A DNA stretch of 35,127 bases from an uncultured Clostridia bacterium (GCA_946407735.1 CAMJPL010000033.1:1-35127), one strand, 5' to 3'. Positions 23,716 to 32,578 are shown, counted from the stretch's first letter. Numbers and translations: made by a program. The notes: generated by a model not told the origin, from the sequence alone.

Positions 23716-24939
23716 ATGTCAAAGGCTTCGAAAAACGCGTATCTGATCCTTGAGAACGGACAGACGTTCAGGGGTAAGCGGATAGGCGCCGACAAGGAGG
23801 TCATATCCGAGATCGTCTTCAACACGTCGATGACAGGATATACCGAGGTGCTGACCGATCCGTCCTACGCCGGGCAGGCCGTCGTCATGACCTACCCGCT
23901 GATCGGCAGCGCCGGCGTCTGCTATGACGATATGGAATCCGACCGCCCGCAGGCGGACGCCCTCATCGTCCATCAGCTCACCGAATGTCCCTCGAATTTC
24001 AGATGCGACGTTACCCTCGCAGAATTCCTTGAGAAAAACGGCGTTCCCGGCATCGAGGGCATAGACACCCGCGCGCTGACGAAGGCCATCCGCGAGCACG
24101 GCGTCATGATCGGAATGATCACCGGCGACGAGAGCCTTTATGACGATCCGTCGAAGGTCATCCCGAGGCTCAAGGCGTATTCCGCCGGAGACGTGGTCGG
24201 ACGGGTCACATGTAAAGAGAAATACACTCTGAAGGGCGCGAGGACGCTCGAAGACAACGGCATCCCCGCCGGAAAGTACACCTTCGATCCCGAGCAGTAC
24301 GCGAAATCCCTCGAGGGCGGGCCGCACGAGAAAGCTCCCGCCTACGAGAAATCGCTCTCGGGAGCCGGGCTGAACATAGCCATGCTCGACGTCGGAATGA
24401 AGCGCAACATGGCGCGCATCCTCTGCGCCAAGGGCTGCGACGTCACGGTATGGCCGGCCTCGTCGAAGGCCGAGGACATCATCGCCTCCCGCCCGGACGG
24501 CATCATGATCTCGAACGGCCCCGGCGACCCGAAGGCCTGCGCCGACATCATCCCCGAGATAAGGAAGCTCTATGACTCCGGCATCCCGATGATGGCGATC
24601 TGCCTCGGGCATCAGCTGATGGCGCTCGCCCTCGGCGGCGACACCCGCAAGATGAAATACGGACACCGCGGCGGCAACCACCCGGTAAAGGACCTCCCGA
24701 ACGGCAGGGTCTATATCACCTCGCAGAACCACGGCTACGTCGTCGACACCGACTCGATCGATCCTGATATCGCTGTCCCAGCCTTCACGAACGTCAACGA
24801 CGGCACGAACGAGGGCCTTATATATCTCCACCGCAGCATCTTCACGGTGCAGTTCCACCCCGAGGCCTGCAACGGGCCGAAGGACTCAGGATATCTGTAC
24901 GAGAAGTTCCTCGACGCCGTGAAGGCGGCGAAAAGGTGA
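23716..24939 (+). CDS. carA: Carbamoyl-phosphate synthase small subunit
   Basis: The start at ATG 23716 follows GGAGGAAATAAATAT and gives 407 residues. The N-terminal CPSase domain has FNTSMTGYTEVLTDPSYAGQAVVMTYPLIGSAG. The C-terminal class I glutamine amidotransferase domain has SNGPGDP, the nucleophile Cys296 in AICLGHQ, and His381/Glu383 in FHPEA. It hydrolyses glutamine and passes ammonia to CarB. It is about 40 residues longer than typical CarA; the extra stretch lies roughly between residues 165 and 215, between the two domains. The carB-dapF gene follows after 56 bases. Confidence 0.96.
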   Translation: MSKASKNAYLILENGQTFRGKRIGADKEVISEIVFNTSMTGYTEVLTDPSYAGQAVVMTYPLIGSAGVCYDDMESDRPQADALIVHQLTECPSNFRCDVTLAEFLEKNGVPGIEGIDTRALTKAIREHGVMIGMITGDESLYDDPSKVIPRLKAYSAGDVVGRVTCKEKYTLKGARTLEDNGIPAGKYTFDPEQYAKSLEGGPHEKAPAYEKSLSGAGLNIAMLDVGMKRNMARILCAKGCDVTVWPASSKAEDIIASRPDGIMISNGPGDPKACADIIPEIRKLYDSGIPMMAICLGHQLMALALGGDTRKMKYGHRGGNHPVKDLPNGRVYITSQNHGYVVDTDSIDPDIAVPAFTNVNDGTNEGLIYLHRSIFTVQFHPEACNGPKDSGYLYEKFLDAVKAAKR

Positions 24940-24995
24940 TCCGGACAGCCGCGTGACAAAGCCGAACGTAATTTCCTCATAACAGGTGAAAAGAT

Positions 24996-27900
24996 ATGCC
25001 AAAGAATCCTGAAATAAAGAAAGTCATGGTGATCGGAAGCGGTCCTATCGTCATAGGGCAGGCGGCGGAGTTCGATTACTCCGGGACGCAGGCCTGCCGC
25101 TCGCTCAAGGAGGAGGGCATCGAGGTCTGCCTCGTCAACTCCAACCCGGCGACCATCATGACCGACAAGGATATCGCCGACGAAGTATATATAGAGCCGC
25201 TGAATATAAAGACCCTCGAAAAGATCATCGAGAAGGAGAAGCCCGACTCGATCCTGCCCACCCTCGGCGGACAGGCCGGACTCAACCTCGGCATAGAGCT
25301 CGCCGAATCCGGCTTCCTCGACGCGCACAACGTCAGGCTGCTCGGCACCTCGGCTCTGACGATAAAGAAGGCCGAGGACCGCCTCGCCTTCAAGGAGACG
25401 ATGGAGAAGATAGGCGAGCCCTGCGCTCCCTCCACCGTCGTCGAGGACGTCGAGAGCGGCGCCGTCTTCGCCGCGAAGATCGGCTACCCGGTCGTCCTCC
25501 GCCCGGCATACACCCTCGGCGGCACCGGCGGCGGCATCGCCCACAACGAGGAGGAGCTGCGCGACATCCTCGAGACCGGACTCCGCCTCTCCCGCGTCGG
25601 GCAGGTGCTGGTCGAGAGATATATCGGCGGCTGGAAGGAGATCGAGTACGAGGTCATGCGCGACGCCTCCGGCAACTGCATCACCGTCTGCTCGATGGAA
25701 AACGTCGACCCGGTCGGCATACACACCGGCGACTCCATCGTCGTCGCCCCGGCGCAGACCCTCTCCGATAAAGAGTATCAGATGCTCCGCACGGCGGCCA
25801 TCAATATCATAAACGAGCTGCAGATCACCGGCGGCTGCAACATCCAGTTCGCCCTCCATCCGACCTCCTTCGAGTATTATGTCATCGAGGTCAACCCGCG
25901 CGTCTCACGCTCCTCGGCGCTCGCGTCGAAGGCGACCGGCTACCCGATAGCCAAGGTCACGTCGAAGATAGCCATCGGCTACCGCCTCGACGAGATAAGG
26001 AACGCCGTCACCGGCAAGACCTTCGCCTCCTTCGAGCCGGCGATAGACTATATCGCCCTGAAGTTCCCGAAGTGGCCGTTCGACAAGTTCGTCTACGCCA
26101 AGCGCGAGCTCGGCACACAGATGAAGGCGACGGGAGAGGTCATGAGCATCGCCGACACCTTCGAGGCGGCTCTGATGAAGGCCGTCCGCGGCGTCGAGAT
26201 ATCGCTCGACACCCTCAACATGCCGAAGCTGGCGAAGATCGAGACCTCCGAGCTCATCACGATGTGCAAGGCCGGCACCGACGAGCGCCTGTTCACCATC
26301 TATGAGCTTTTAAAGCGCGGCATCACCGCCGAGGAGATCCACCGGATGACCATGATGGACATCTGGTTCCTCGAAAAGCTCAAGAACCTCATCGCCTACG
26401 AGCGCTCCATCGAAAATTCGCAGCTCACAGCCGACAAATACATCGAGGGCAAGCGCCTCGGCTATACCGACGCCGCTCTCGAGCGCATCTCCGGCTCGCG
26501 CAGACCGATGACGCTTAAGCCCTCCTACCGCATGGTCGACACCTGCGCCGCCGAGTACGAGGCCGTCACCCCGTACTTCTACAGCGTCTTCAACGCCCCC
26601 GGCGACGGCGGCATCGACGAGGCCGAGGCCTTCATAAACAAGGGCGGCAAAAAGAAGGTCATGGTCCTCGGCTCCGGACCGATCCGCATCGGGCAGGGCA
26701 TCGAGTTCGACTACGCCTCCGTCCACTGCGTATGGTCGCTCAAGGCGCTCGGCTACGAGGTCATAATCGTCAACAACAATCCCGAGACGGTATCGACGGA
26801 CTTCGACACCTCCGACAGGCTCTACTTCGAGCCGCTTTCGCCGGAGGACGTCATGAACATAATCAATCTCGAACAGCCCATCGGCGTCGTCGTCGCCTTC
26901 GGCGGACAGACCGCCATCAAGCTGACCAAGACCCTGGCGAAGAACAACGTCCGCATCCTCGGCTCGTCCGCCGACACAATCGACATGGCGGAGGACAGGA
27001 AGCGCTTCGACGATCTGCTCCAGCGCCTCGACATAAAGCGTGCCGCCGGCGCCACCGTCATGACCCTCGACGAGGCACTGAAGGCGGCGAAAGAGCTGAC
27101 ATATCCCGTCCTCATCCGCCCGTCATACGTCCTCGGCGGACAGAACATGATCATCGCCTACTCCGACCGCGACGTCGAGGAGTATATGGAGATTATCCTC
27201 CGCCAGAAGATCGACAACCCGGTGCTGATAGACAAATACCTCTCCGGCATCGAGATCGAGGTCGACGCCATCTGCGACGGGAAGGACATCCTCATCCCCG
27301 GCATAATGGAGCATATCGAGCGCACCGGCATACATTCGGGCGACAGCATCGCCGTCTACCCGGCGCAGCATATCTCCGACGAGATCGCCGACACCGTCAC
27401 CGACGTCACCGAGAAGCTCTGCCGCGGCCTCAACGCCGTAGGCCTCGTCAACCTCCAGTACATCATAAAGGACGGCGAGCTCTACGTGATCGAGGTCAAC
27501 CCCAGAGCGTCGAGGACAGTCCCGTACATCTCGAAGGTCACCGGAGTCCCGATGTGCGACCTCGCCGTCCGCGTCTCGCTTGGCGAGAAGCTGGAGGATC
27601 TCGGCTACGGCACCGGCGTGTATAAGGTATCGCCGTACGTCTGCTGCAAGGTCCCGGTATTCTCCTTCGAGAAGCTGACCAACGTCGACACCGCCCTCGG
27701 CCCGGAGATGAAGTCCACCGGCGAGGTGCTCGGCATCGGCAAGACGATGCAGGAGGCTCTGTTCAAAGGCCTCGTCGCCTCCGGCTGCCGCATGAAGAAG
27801 AGCGGCGGAGTGTTCATCTCGGTCCGCGATCAGGACAAGAGCGAGATCCCCGAGATCGCCGAGAAGTTCCTGAACCTCGGCTTCAAGCTGTACGCCACCT

Positions 27901-29060
27901 CCGGCACCGCCGATCTGCTCAAGCGCAAGGGCATGGACGTCGAGGTCGTCGGCAAGATCCACGAGTGCGAGGACACTCCCGGATACGAGACGGCGATCAG
28001 CCTGCTCGACAACGGCTCGATAAGCTACGTCATCTCGACGTCTACGAAGGGCAGGGACCCGGCCCGCGACTCGGTCAAGATCCGCCGCAAGGCCACCCAG
28101 CTCGAGATCCCCTGCCTCACCGCCATCGACACCGCCAACGCCATCGCCGATTCGCTGATGAGCCGCTTCTCGGACACCAACACCGAGATCGTCAACCTCA
28201 ACACGATGCGCTCGGAGAAGCGCCGCCTGAAATTCGTCAAGATGCAGGGCTGCGGCAACGACTATATCTACTTCGACTGCCTGAAGGAGGAGTTCGACTC
28301 TCCCGAATCGCTGTCGGTCATGCTCTCCGACCGCCACAACGGCATAGGCGGAGACGGCATAGTCCTTATCTGCCGCTCCGACGTCGCCGACGCGAAGATG
28401 CGCATGTTCAACGCCGACGGCTCCGAGGGCATGATGTGCGGCAACGCCATAAGGTGCGTCGCGAAGTACCTCTACGACAACTTCATCGTCCATAAGCTGA
28501 ACATGAAGATCGAGACTATGTCCGGCATAAAGGCCCTCAGGCTCTACACCACGCACGGCCAGGTCTCCCGCGTCACCGTCGATATGGGCCGCGTCGAGCT
28601 GTCCCCGCCGCTCGTCCCCGTAAATCTCACCGGTGACAGCGTTGTCGACAGAGCCGTGCTGATAGGCGGAAAGACGTACAACATCACCTGCGTCTCGGTC
28701 GGCAACCCGCACTGCGTCGTCTTCGGCGAGGGCTTCGACAAGATGGACATCTCATCGGTCGGCCCGCTCTTCGAGCACGACAGGATCTTCCCCGACAGGG
28801 TCAACACCGAGTTCATCGAGGTGATAGACGAGCACACGATCAAGATGCGCGTCTGGGAGCGCGGCACCGGAGAGACGATGGCCTGCGGAACCGGAGCCTG
28901 CGCCGCCGCCGTGGCCGCCTGCCTCAACAAGCGCTGCGTCAAGGGCGACGACATCCACGTCATCCTCAAGGGCGGCGAGCTCGTGATAAAGTACTCCGGC
29001 GACACCGTCTACATGACCGGCCCCTGCGTCAAGGTCTTCGAGGGCGAAGTCGAGATATAA
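24996..29060 (+). CDS. carB-dapF: Carbamoyl-phosphate synthase large subunit fused to diaminopimelate epimerase
   Basis: This is one uninterrupted frame of 1354 residues. Residues 1-1070 are a full-length CarB. The first carboxyphosphate half starts KKVMVIGSGPIVIGQAAEFDYSG, with ATP-grasp at about 128-320. The second half starts at about 552 (KKVMVLGSGPIRIGQGIEFDY), with ATP-grasp at about 675-860, and an MGS-type regulatory domain covers about 930-1065. From about 1078 (LKFVKMQGCGNDY) to the end is a complete DapF, with both catalytic cysteines: Cys1148 in MMCGNAIRC and Cys1297 in MACGTGAC. DapF converts LL- to meso-diaminopimelate for lysine and peptidoglycan. No Shine-Dalgarno lies close before an internal ATG at the junction. 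A lost stop or sequencing frameshift at the boundary is the alternative. Confidence 0.93.
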   Translation: MPKNPEIKKVMVIGSGPIVIGQAAEFDYSGTQACRSLKEEGIEVCLVNSNPATIMTDKDIADEVYIEPLNIKTLEKIIEKEKPDSILPTLGGQAGLNLGIELAESGFLDAHNVRLLGTSALTIKKAEDRLAFKETMEKIGEPCAPSTVVEDVESGAVFAAKIGYPVVLRPAYTLGGTGGGIAHNEEELRDILETGLRLSRVGQVLVERYIGGWKEIEYEVMRDASGNCITVCSMENVDPVGIHTGDSIVVAPAQTLSDKEYQMLRTAAINIINELQITGGCNIQFALHPTSFEYYVIEVNPRVSRSSALASKATGYPIAKVTSKIAIGYRLDEIRNAVTGKTFASFEPAIDYIALKFPKWPFDKFVYAKRELGTQMKATGEVMSIADTFEAALMKAVRGVEISLDTLNMPKLAKIETSELITMCKAGTDERLFTIYELLKRGITAEEIHRMTMMDIWFLEKLKNLIAYERSIENSQLTADKYIEGKRLGYTDAALERISGSRRPMTLKPSYRMVDTCAAEYEAVTPYFYSVFNAPGDGGIDEAEAFINKGGKKKVMVLGSGPIRIGQGIEFDYASVHCVWSLKALGYEVIIVNNNPETVSTDFDTSDRLYFEPLSPEDVMNIINLEQPIGVVVAFGGQTAIKLTKTLAKNNVRILGSSADTIDMAEDRKRFDDLLQRLDIKRAAGATVMTLDEALKAAKELTYPVLIRPSYVLGGQNMIIAYSDRDVEEYMEIILRQKIDNPVLIDKYLSGIEIEVDAICDGKDILIPGIMEHIERTGIHSGDSIAVYPAQHISDEIADTVTDVTEKLCRGLNAVGLVNLQYIIKDGELYVIEVNPRASRTVPYISKVTGVPMCDLAVRVSLGEKLEDLGYGTGVYKVSPYVCCKVPVFSFEKLTNVDTALGPEMKSTGEVLGIGKTMQEALFKGLVASGCRMKKSGGVFISVRDQDKSEIPEIAEKFLNLGFKLYATSGTADLLKRKGMDVEVVGKIHECEDTPGYETAISLLDNGSISYVISTSTKGRDPARDSVKIRRKATQLEIPCLTAIDTANAIADSLMSRFSDTNTEIVNLNTMRSEKRRLKFVKMQGCGNDYIYFDCLKEEFDSPESLSVMLSDRHNGIGGDGIVLICRSDVADAKMRMFNADGSEGMMCGNAIRCVAKYLYDNFIVHKLNMKIETMSGIKALRLYTTHGQVSRVTVDMGRVELSPPLVPVNLTGDSVVDRAVLIGGKTYNITCVSVGNPHCVVFGEGFDKMDISSVGPLFEHDRIFPDRVNTEFIEVIDEHTIKMRVWERGTGETMACGTGACAAAVAACLNKRCVKGDDIHVILKGGELVIKYSGDTVYMTGPCVKVFEGEVEI

Positions 29061-29087
29061 GATAACGGCATAAGACAATACAGCGGA

Positions 29088-29113
29088 AAAGACACCCCGA
29101 AAGAGGTGTCTTT
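29088..29113 (+). terminator. Terminator-like hairpin after carB-dapF
   Basis: AAAGACACC and GGTGTCTTT form nine base pairs around an eight-base loop. The T run is only three bases long, so termination may be partial. Confidence 0.5.
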
Positions 29114-29135
29114 CCCGCGTAAAGAAAAAAGTATT

Positions 29136-29648
29136 ATGAACACCGAAAACGACGTCATCATCCGTCCCGCCGTGATATCCGACCTCCCGGCGCTGCTCGA
29201 TATATACAACGCCGAGGTGACGGGGAGCTTTTCCACCTTCGACACCGAGCCGAAAAGCCTCGGGGAGAGGGAAAAGTGGTTTTACGCCCATCAGGGCGGC
29301 AGATACATACTCCTGACAGCCGAGTTCGGCGGCGCCGCCGTCGGCTACGCCTCGCTCTCGCCCTACCGCCCGCTCGACGCCTATAAGGGGACGGTCGAGC
29401 TGTCGATATACGTCAGGGCGGACATGCGCCGCCGCGGGATCGCCGGCATGCTTATGGGCGAGATCCTGCGCATGGCGGAGGAGAATCCGGAGATAAATAC
29501 CGTCGTATCGGTCATAACCTCCGGCAACGAGGCTTCGAAGCGCCTTCACGAGCGCTTCGGCTTCACCTTCTGCGGCACGATGCCCGATGTCGGCGAAAAG
29601 AACGGAGTCAGCCTCGGTATCGACAATTTTGTGCTCTCGGTGAGATAA
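29136..29648 (+). CDS. GNAT acetyltransferase, phosphinothricin/methionine-sulfoximine acetyltransferase-like
   Basis: This 170-residue protein starts at ATG 29136. The sequence IRPAVISDLPALLDIYNAEV, then TFDTEPKSLGEREKWF, YASLSPYR, and the acetyl-CoA motif RADMRRRGIAGMLMGEI, with NEASKRLHERFGF near the end, matches the PAT/MddA branch of the GNAT superfamily. Such enzymes N-acetylate phosphinothricin, methionine sulfoximine or related amino acids for detoxification; the real substrate here is unknown. The Shine-Dalgarno is weak. The gene starts a run of closely packed genes, ending two bases before the HD gene. Confidence 0.8.
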   Translation: MNTENDVIIRPAVISDLPALLDIYNAEVTGSFSTFDTEPKSLGEREKWFYAHQGGRYILLTAEFGGAAVGYASLSPYRPLDAYKGTVELSIYVRADMRRRGIAGMLMGEILRMAEENPEINTVVSVITSGNEASKRLHERFGFTFCGTMPDVGEKNGVSLGIDNFVLSVR

Positions 29649-29650
29649 AA

Positions 29651-30739
29651 ATGGATCAGAGACAGCTCATATCATTTCTCGACAGGATCGAGAAGCTGAA
29701 ATGCAACACCCGCCACTCGTGGACATCGACAGGCAGGCGGGAATCGGTCGCCGAGCACAGCTTCCGCCTCGCCTTCACGGCGATGCTCTGCCGGGACGAA
29801 TACCCGGACGCCGATATCGACAGGGTGATAAGGATGTGCCTAGTCCACGACATCGGCGAGGCGGTGCTCGGAGACATACCCTCATTCGAGAAGACGGACG
29901 GCGATTTCGGGGAGGAGGACAAGGCGGTAAACGACCTGCTCTCGACGCTTCCCGAAAATATCTTAACAGAAAAACGGAATGCGTTTATCTGCTCGCTGCT
30001 CCTGATGTCGTAAAAAACGGAATGCTCGTCGGAGTTCATGAAGAACACAAAGAGAGGCGATATCCTACGTTTACTTTCGCCGGTATCGCCGAAGTGAACG
30101 AAACTAAAGGGATAGTAGGCGTTGTCGTTAAGAAAACAACAAACAATCAATTTTCCGCCATTAGAGTTATATCACCTGACGGCAGTGAATTATCCCTCTA
30201 TGAAAACGAAAAAATCACAGAACCAGGAATGCGTGCGGGATTACCGAAAAACGGCACCGTCGACCACGCGACTGATTCTGTGTTTAACACTACTATACCA
30301 CAATCCTCGCCGGAAGTCAATGACGTAAATGTTAAGAATTCTGTCACGGCGGAGGAAGACGAAGCCTATCTTTCCGCCGCGCGTTCCGGCGACACCGAAA
30401 CGGCGCAGAGAATGGTCGACGAGGCGGCGAGAAAAGCGGGGTATGTAAAGTATAAGTATAATAATTACGTACAGGGACGAGCTTTCGTCTCTTTACTCCG
30501 AGTTCAGGGACGGCGTCACCGCCGAAGCGAAGCTGTGCCGCGCCCTCGACAATTTAGAAGCCGTCCTGCAGCACAACGAGGCGCCGCTCGACACATGGCT
30601 GCCGCTCGAATATGAGCTGCAGCTGAGATACGGAGAGGAGACGGCGGCCTTCTCGGAATGGACGAGAGGGCTTAAAAGAGAGCTCAACAGCGACACATTG
30701 AAGAAGACAGACACGGAAGGCAGAAAAAAGGATGAATAA
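29651..30739 (+). pseudogene. HD-domain phosphohydrolase gene (YfbR/HDDC2-like), interrupted by an insertion
   Basis: Residues 1-103 (from ATG 29651) contain RHSW, ESVAEHSF (His36) and CLVHDIGEAVLGDIP with the His66-Asp67 pair, typical of HD-type nucleotide or phosphohydrolases. The frame then enters foreign DNA and stops at 30013. The missing C-terminal part resumes at about 30473 in the same phase: RDELSSLYSEFRDG, then CRALDNLEAVLQHNEAP, WLPLEYELQL, ending at TAA 30737-30739. Joining the two parts gives about 190 residues, the normal size. The last metal-ligand Asp (in ALDNLE) lies in the separated part, so the truncated product should be inactive. The original stop overlaps the CDF start by eight bases. 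Confidence 0.8.
29963..30472 (+). mobile_element. Inserted fragment of a polyvalent mobile-element protein gene
   Basis: About 510 bases interrupt the HD gene. In the frame one base ahead of the HD frame they encode a continuous stretch, roughly KNGMLVGVHEEHKERRYP, TFTFAGIAEVNETKGIVGVVV and IRVISPDGSELSL. A low-complexity linker follows, then EEDEAYLSAARSGDTETAQR and MVDEAARKAGY. The last phrase recurs in large polyvalent or MuF-type proteins of Clostridial phages and conjugative elements, and the first part resembles their nuclease-like domains. The stretch is visibly more AT-rich than its flanks. I see no start codon with a ribosome site, no transposase, and no clear target duplication, so it is a gene piece rather than a whole element. 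Confidence 0.65.
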
Positions 30740-31862
30740 CGAAGCGTCGGCCGACAGAAGGGAAAAGACTATCGTAAGGGCCAGCATAACGGCGGTCCTC
30801 GCGAATATAGTCCTCGCGGCGTTCAAAGCCGCCGTCGGCTTCATATCAAACTCGATAGCCGTCACGCTCGACGCGGTGAACAACCTCAGCGACGCGCTGT
30901 CGTCGGTGATCACCATAATCGGCACCAAGCTCGCCGGACGCAAGCCCGACAAGAAGCACCCGCTCGGCCACGGCAGAGCCGAATACCTCTCCGCCATGGT
31001 GGTGGCGGCGCTCGTCCTCTACGCCGGCGTCACGTCGCTCGTCGAGTCGGTGAAGAAGATAATCAGTCCCGAGGCGGCCGATTATTCGGCGGTGTCGCTG
31101 ATCATAATCGCCTCGGCGGTCATAGTCAAGCTCGCGCTCGGGCTTTATGTCCGCTCGGTCGGAAAGAAGGTCAACAGCGGAGCGCTGACTGCTTCCGGCT
31201 CGGACGCGCTGTTCGATTCGATAATATCGCTCTCCGTCCTCGTCTCGGCGGTGATATTCCTGATATTCGGCATCAGCCTCGAGGCCTATGTCGGTGTCGT
31301 GATATCGCTGTTCATCATAAAATCCGGCTTTGAGATGCTGAAGGAGACGATAGACGAGATAATCGGCACCCGCGTCGACAGCGATCTGTCGAATGCGATA
31401 AAGAACACCATCGCCGAGGACGGAGACGTCCGCGGCGTCTACGACCTGATCCTCAACAACTACGGCCCCGACAGGTATATCGGCTCGGTCCACGTCGCCG
31501 TCGACGACACGATGCGCGCCGACGAGATAGACGCCATGACGAGAAGGATAAACCAGGCCGTTTACGAGCAGTTCGGCATCATCATGACCGGCATCGGCAT
31601 ATACTCGGTCAACACCGGCGACGACGAAGCCGCGAAGATGCGCAGCGAGGTGACGAGGCGCGTCATGTCAAAGGAAGGCGTCATACAGACCCACGGCTTC
31701 TTCGCCGATACGGCGAACAAGACCCTCACCTTCGACGTGATAATCGACTTCGACGCCCCCGGCGGACGCGAGCAGGTGTATTCCGACATCTGCCGCGAGA
31801 TCTCAGAGCTTTATCCCGACTATACCATAAGAATAACCCTTGACACAGACATCACAGACTGA
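30732..31862 (+). CDS. Cation diffusion facilitator (CDF) metal transporter
   Basis: This 376-residue protein has about six hydrophobic segments in the first 220 residues and two soluble stretches after them. The metal site has Asn50-x3-Asp54 in helix 2 (NNLSD) and Asp158-x3-Asp162 in helix 5 (DALFD), flanked by HPLGHGRAEYL. Zinc and iron CDFs usually have His in one of these positions; an N/D-D-D-D site is the pattern I associate with manganese exporters such as MntE. The C-terminal cytoplasmic domain is longer than usual, perhaps with a second ferredoxin-like copy (about 290-376). It starts inside the end of the HD gene, so translation was coupled to it. Export from the cytoplasm by proton exchange is the family role. 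Confidence 0.88.
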   Translation: MNNEASADRREKTIVRASITAVLANIVLAAFKAAVGFISNSIAVTLDAVNNLSDALSSVITIIGTKLAGRKPDKKHPLGHGRAEYLSAMVVAALVLYAGVTSLVESVKKIISPEAADYSAVSLIIIASAVIVKLALGLYVRSVGKKVNSGALTASGSDALFDSIISLSVLVSAVIFLIFGISLEAYVGVVISLFIIKSGFEMLKETIDEIIGTRVDSDLSNAIKNTIAEDGDVRGVYDLILNNYGPDRYIGSVHVAVDDTMRADEIDAMTRRINQAVYEQFGIIMTGIGIYSVNTGDDEAAKMRSEVTRRVMSKEGVIQTHGFFADTANKTLTFDVIIDFDAPGGREQVYSDICREISELYPDYTIRITLDTDITD

Positions 31863-31869
31863 CAGAGAC

Positions 31870-32562
31870 ATGAATATCAATATCTATGAAATGATCCCCG
31901 GAGCCCGCGAAGCGCGCGGGCTTACGGTGGTTATAGACGTCTTTCGCGCCTTCTCGCTCGAATGCTGGCTCTTCGACGCCGGGGTGAAGGAGATATACCC
32001 GGTCGGCGATCTTTCCGAGGCGTTCAGGATGAAGGAGGAGCATCCCGACTGGCTGCTGTTCGGCGAAAGAGGCGGCGCGAAGGTGGACGGCTGCGACTTC
32101 GGCAACTCACCCTCCTCCGTCGAAGGCGCCGATCTTGCCGGCAGGACGGTCATCCATACCAGCGGAGCCGGAACTCAGGGGATAGCGAATGCTGTGCACG
32201 CAGATGAGATCATCACCGGCAGCCTCGTGAACGCAAAGGCGGTCGCGCGGTATATAAAGAGCCGCGATCCCGATACCGTCTCCTTTGCCGCGATGGGGAA
32301 GGCGGGGATAGCCTCGGCGCGCGAGGACGTAATCTGCGCCGAGTATATAAGATCGCTTCTCACGGGAGAGGACTGCGATATCGACGAAAAAATAAAATCC
32401 CTCCGCCATGACGGCGGAGAGCATTTCTTCGATCCAGACAGGCAGTCGGTCTTCCCGAGCGCCGATTTTTATATGTGTATAAAGCGCGATATCTTCCCGT
32501 TCGTCATCCGCTCGCATAAGCTCGGCGGCGTTGTCGTGAACAGAAGATACGATTTTTCCTGA
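31870..32562 (+). CDS. comB: 2-phosphosulfolactate phosphatase (ComB) family protein
   Basis: This 230-residue protein starts at ATG 31870, seven bases after the CDF stop, with only a weak ribosome site. It has the ComB signatures VIDVFRAFSLECWLFDAGVKEIYPV, LLFGERGG, GCDFGNSPS and TVIHTSGAGTQGI. ComB hydrolyses phosphosulfolactate in coenzyme M biosynthesis of methanogens, but ComB homologues are widespread in bacteria where their function is uncertain. No comA, comC or comD is present in the window. Acidic residues of the metal site are conserved as far as can be judged by eye. I therefore call the family with confidence but not the reaction in this organism. Confidence 0.8.
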   Translation: MNINIYEMIPGAREARGLTVVIDVFRAFSLECWLFDAGVKEIYPVGDLSEAFRMKEEHPDWLLFGERGGAKVDGCDFGNSPSSVEGADLAGRTVIHTSGAGTQGIANAVHADEIITGSLVNAKAVARYIKSRDPDTVSFAAMGKAGIASAREDVICAEYIRSLLTGEDCDIDEKIKSLRHDGGEHFFDPDRQSVFPSADFYMCIKRDIFPFVIRSHKLGGVVVNRRYDFS

Positions 32563-32578
32563 AACGAAGGACGATATA

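Noticed and set aside
24735..25859. Long minus-strand open frame opposite the carA end and carB start
   Set aside because: It spans two real genes and their gap, is low-complexity in composition and has no recognisable motifs.
27123..28712. Long minus-strand open frame (529 codons) opposite carB-dapF
   Set aside because: It is a mirror of the GC-rich codon pattern of carB-dapF; composition is Val/Asp/Leu/Arg/His rich, with no family motif.
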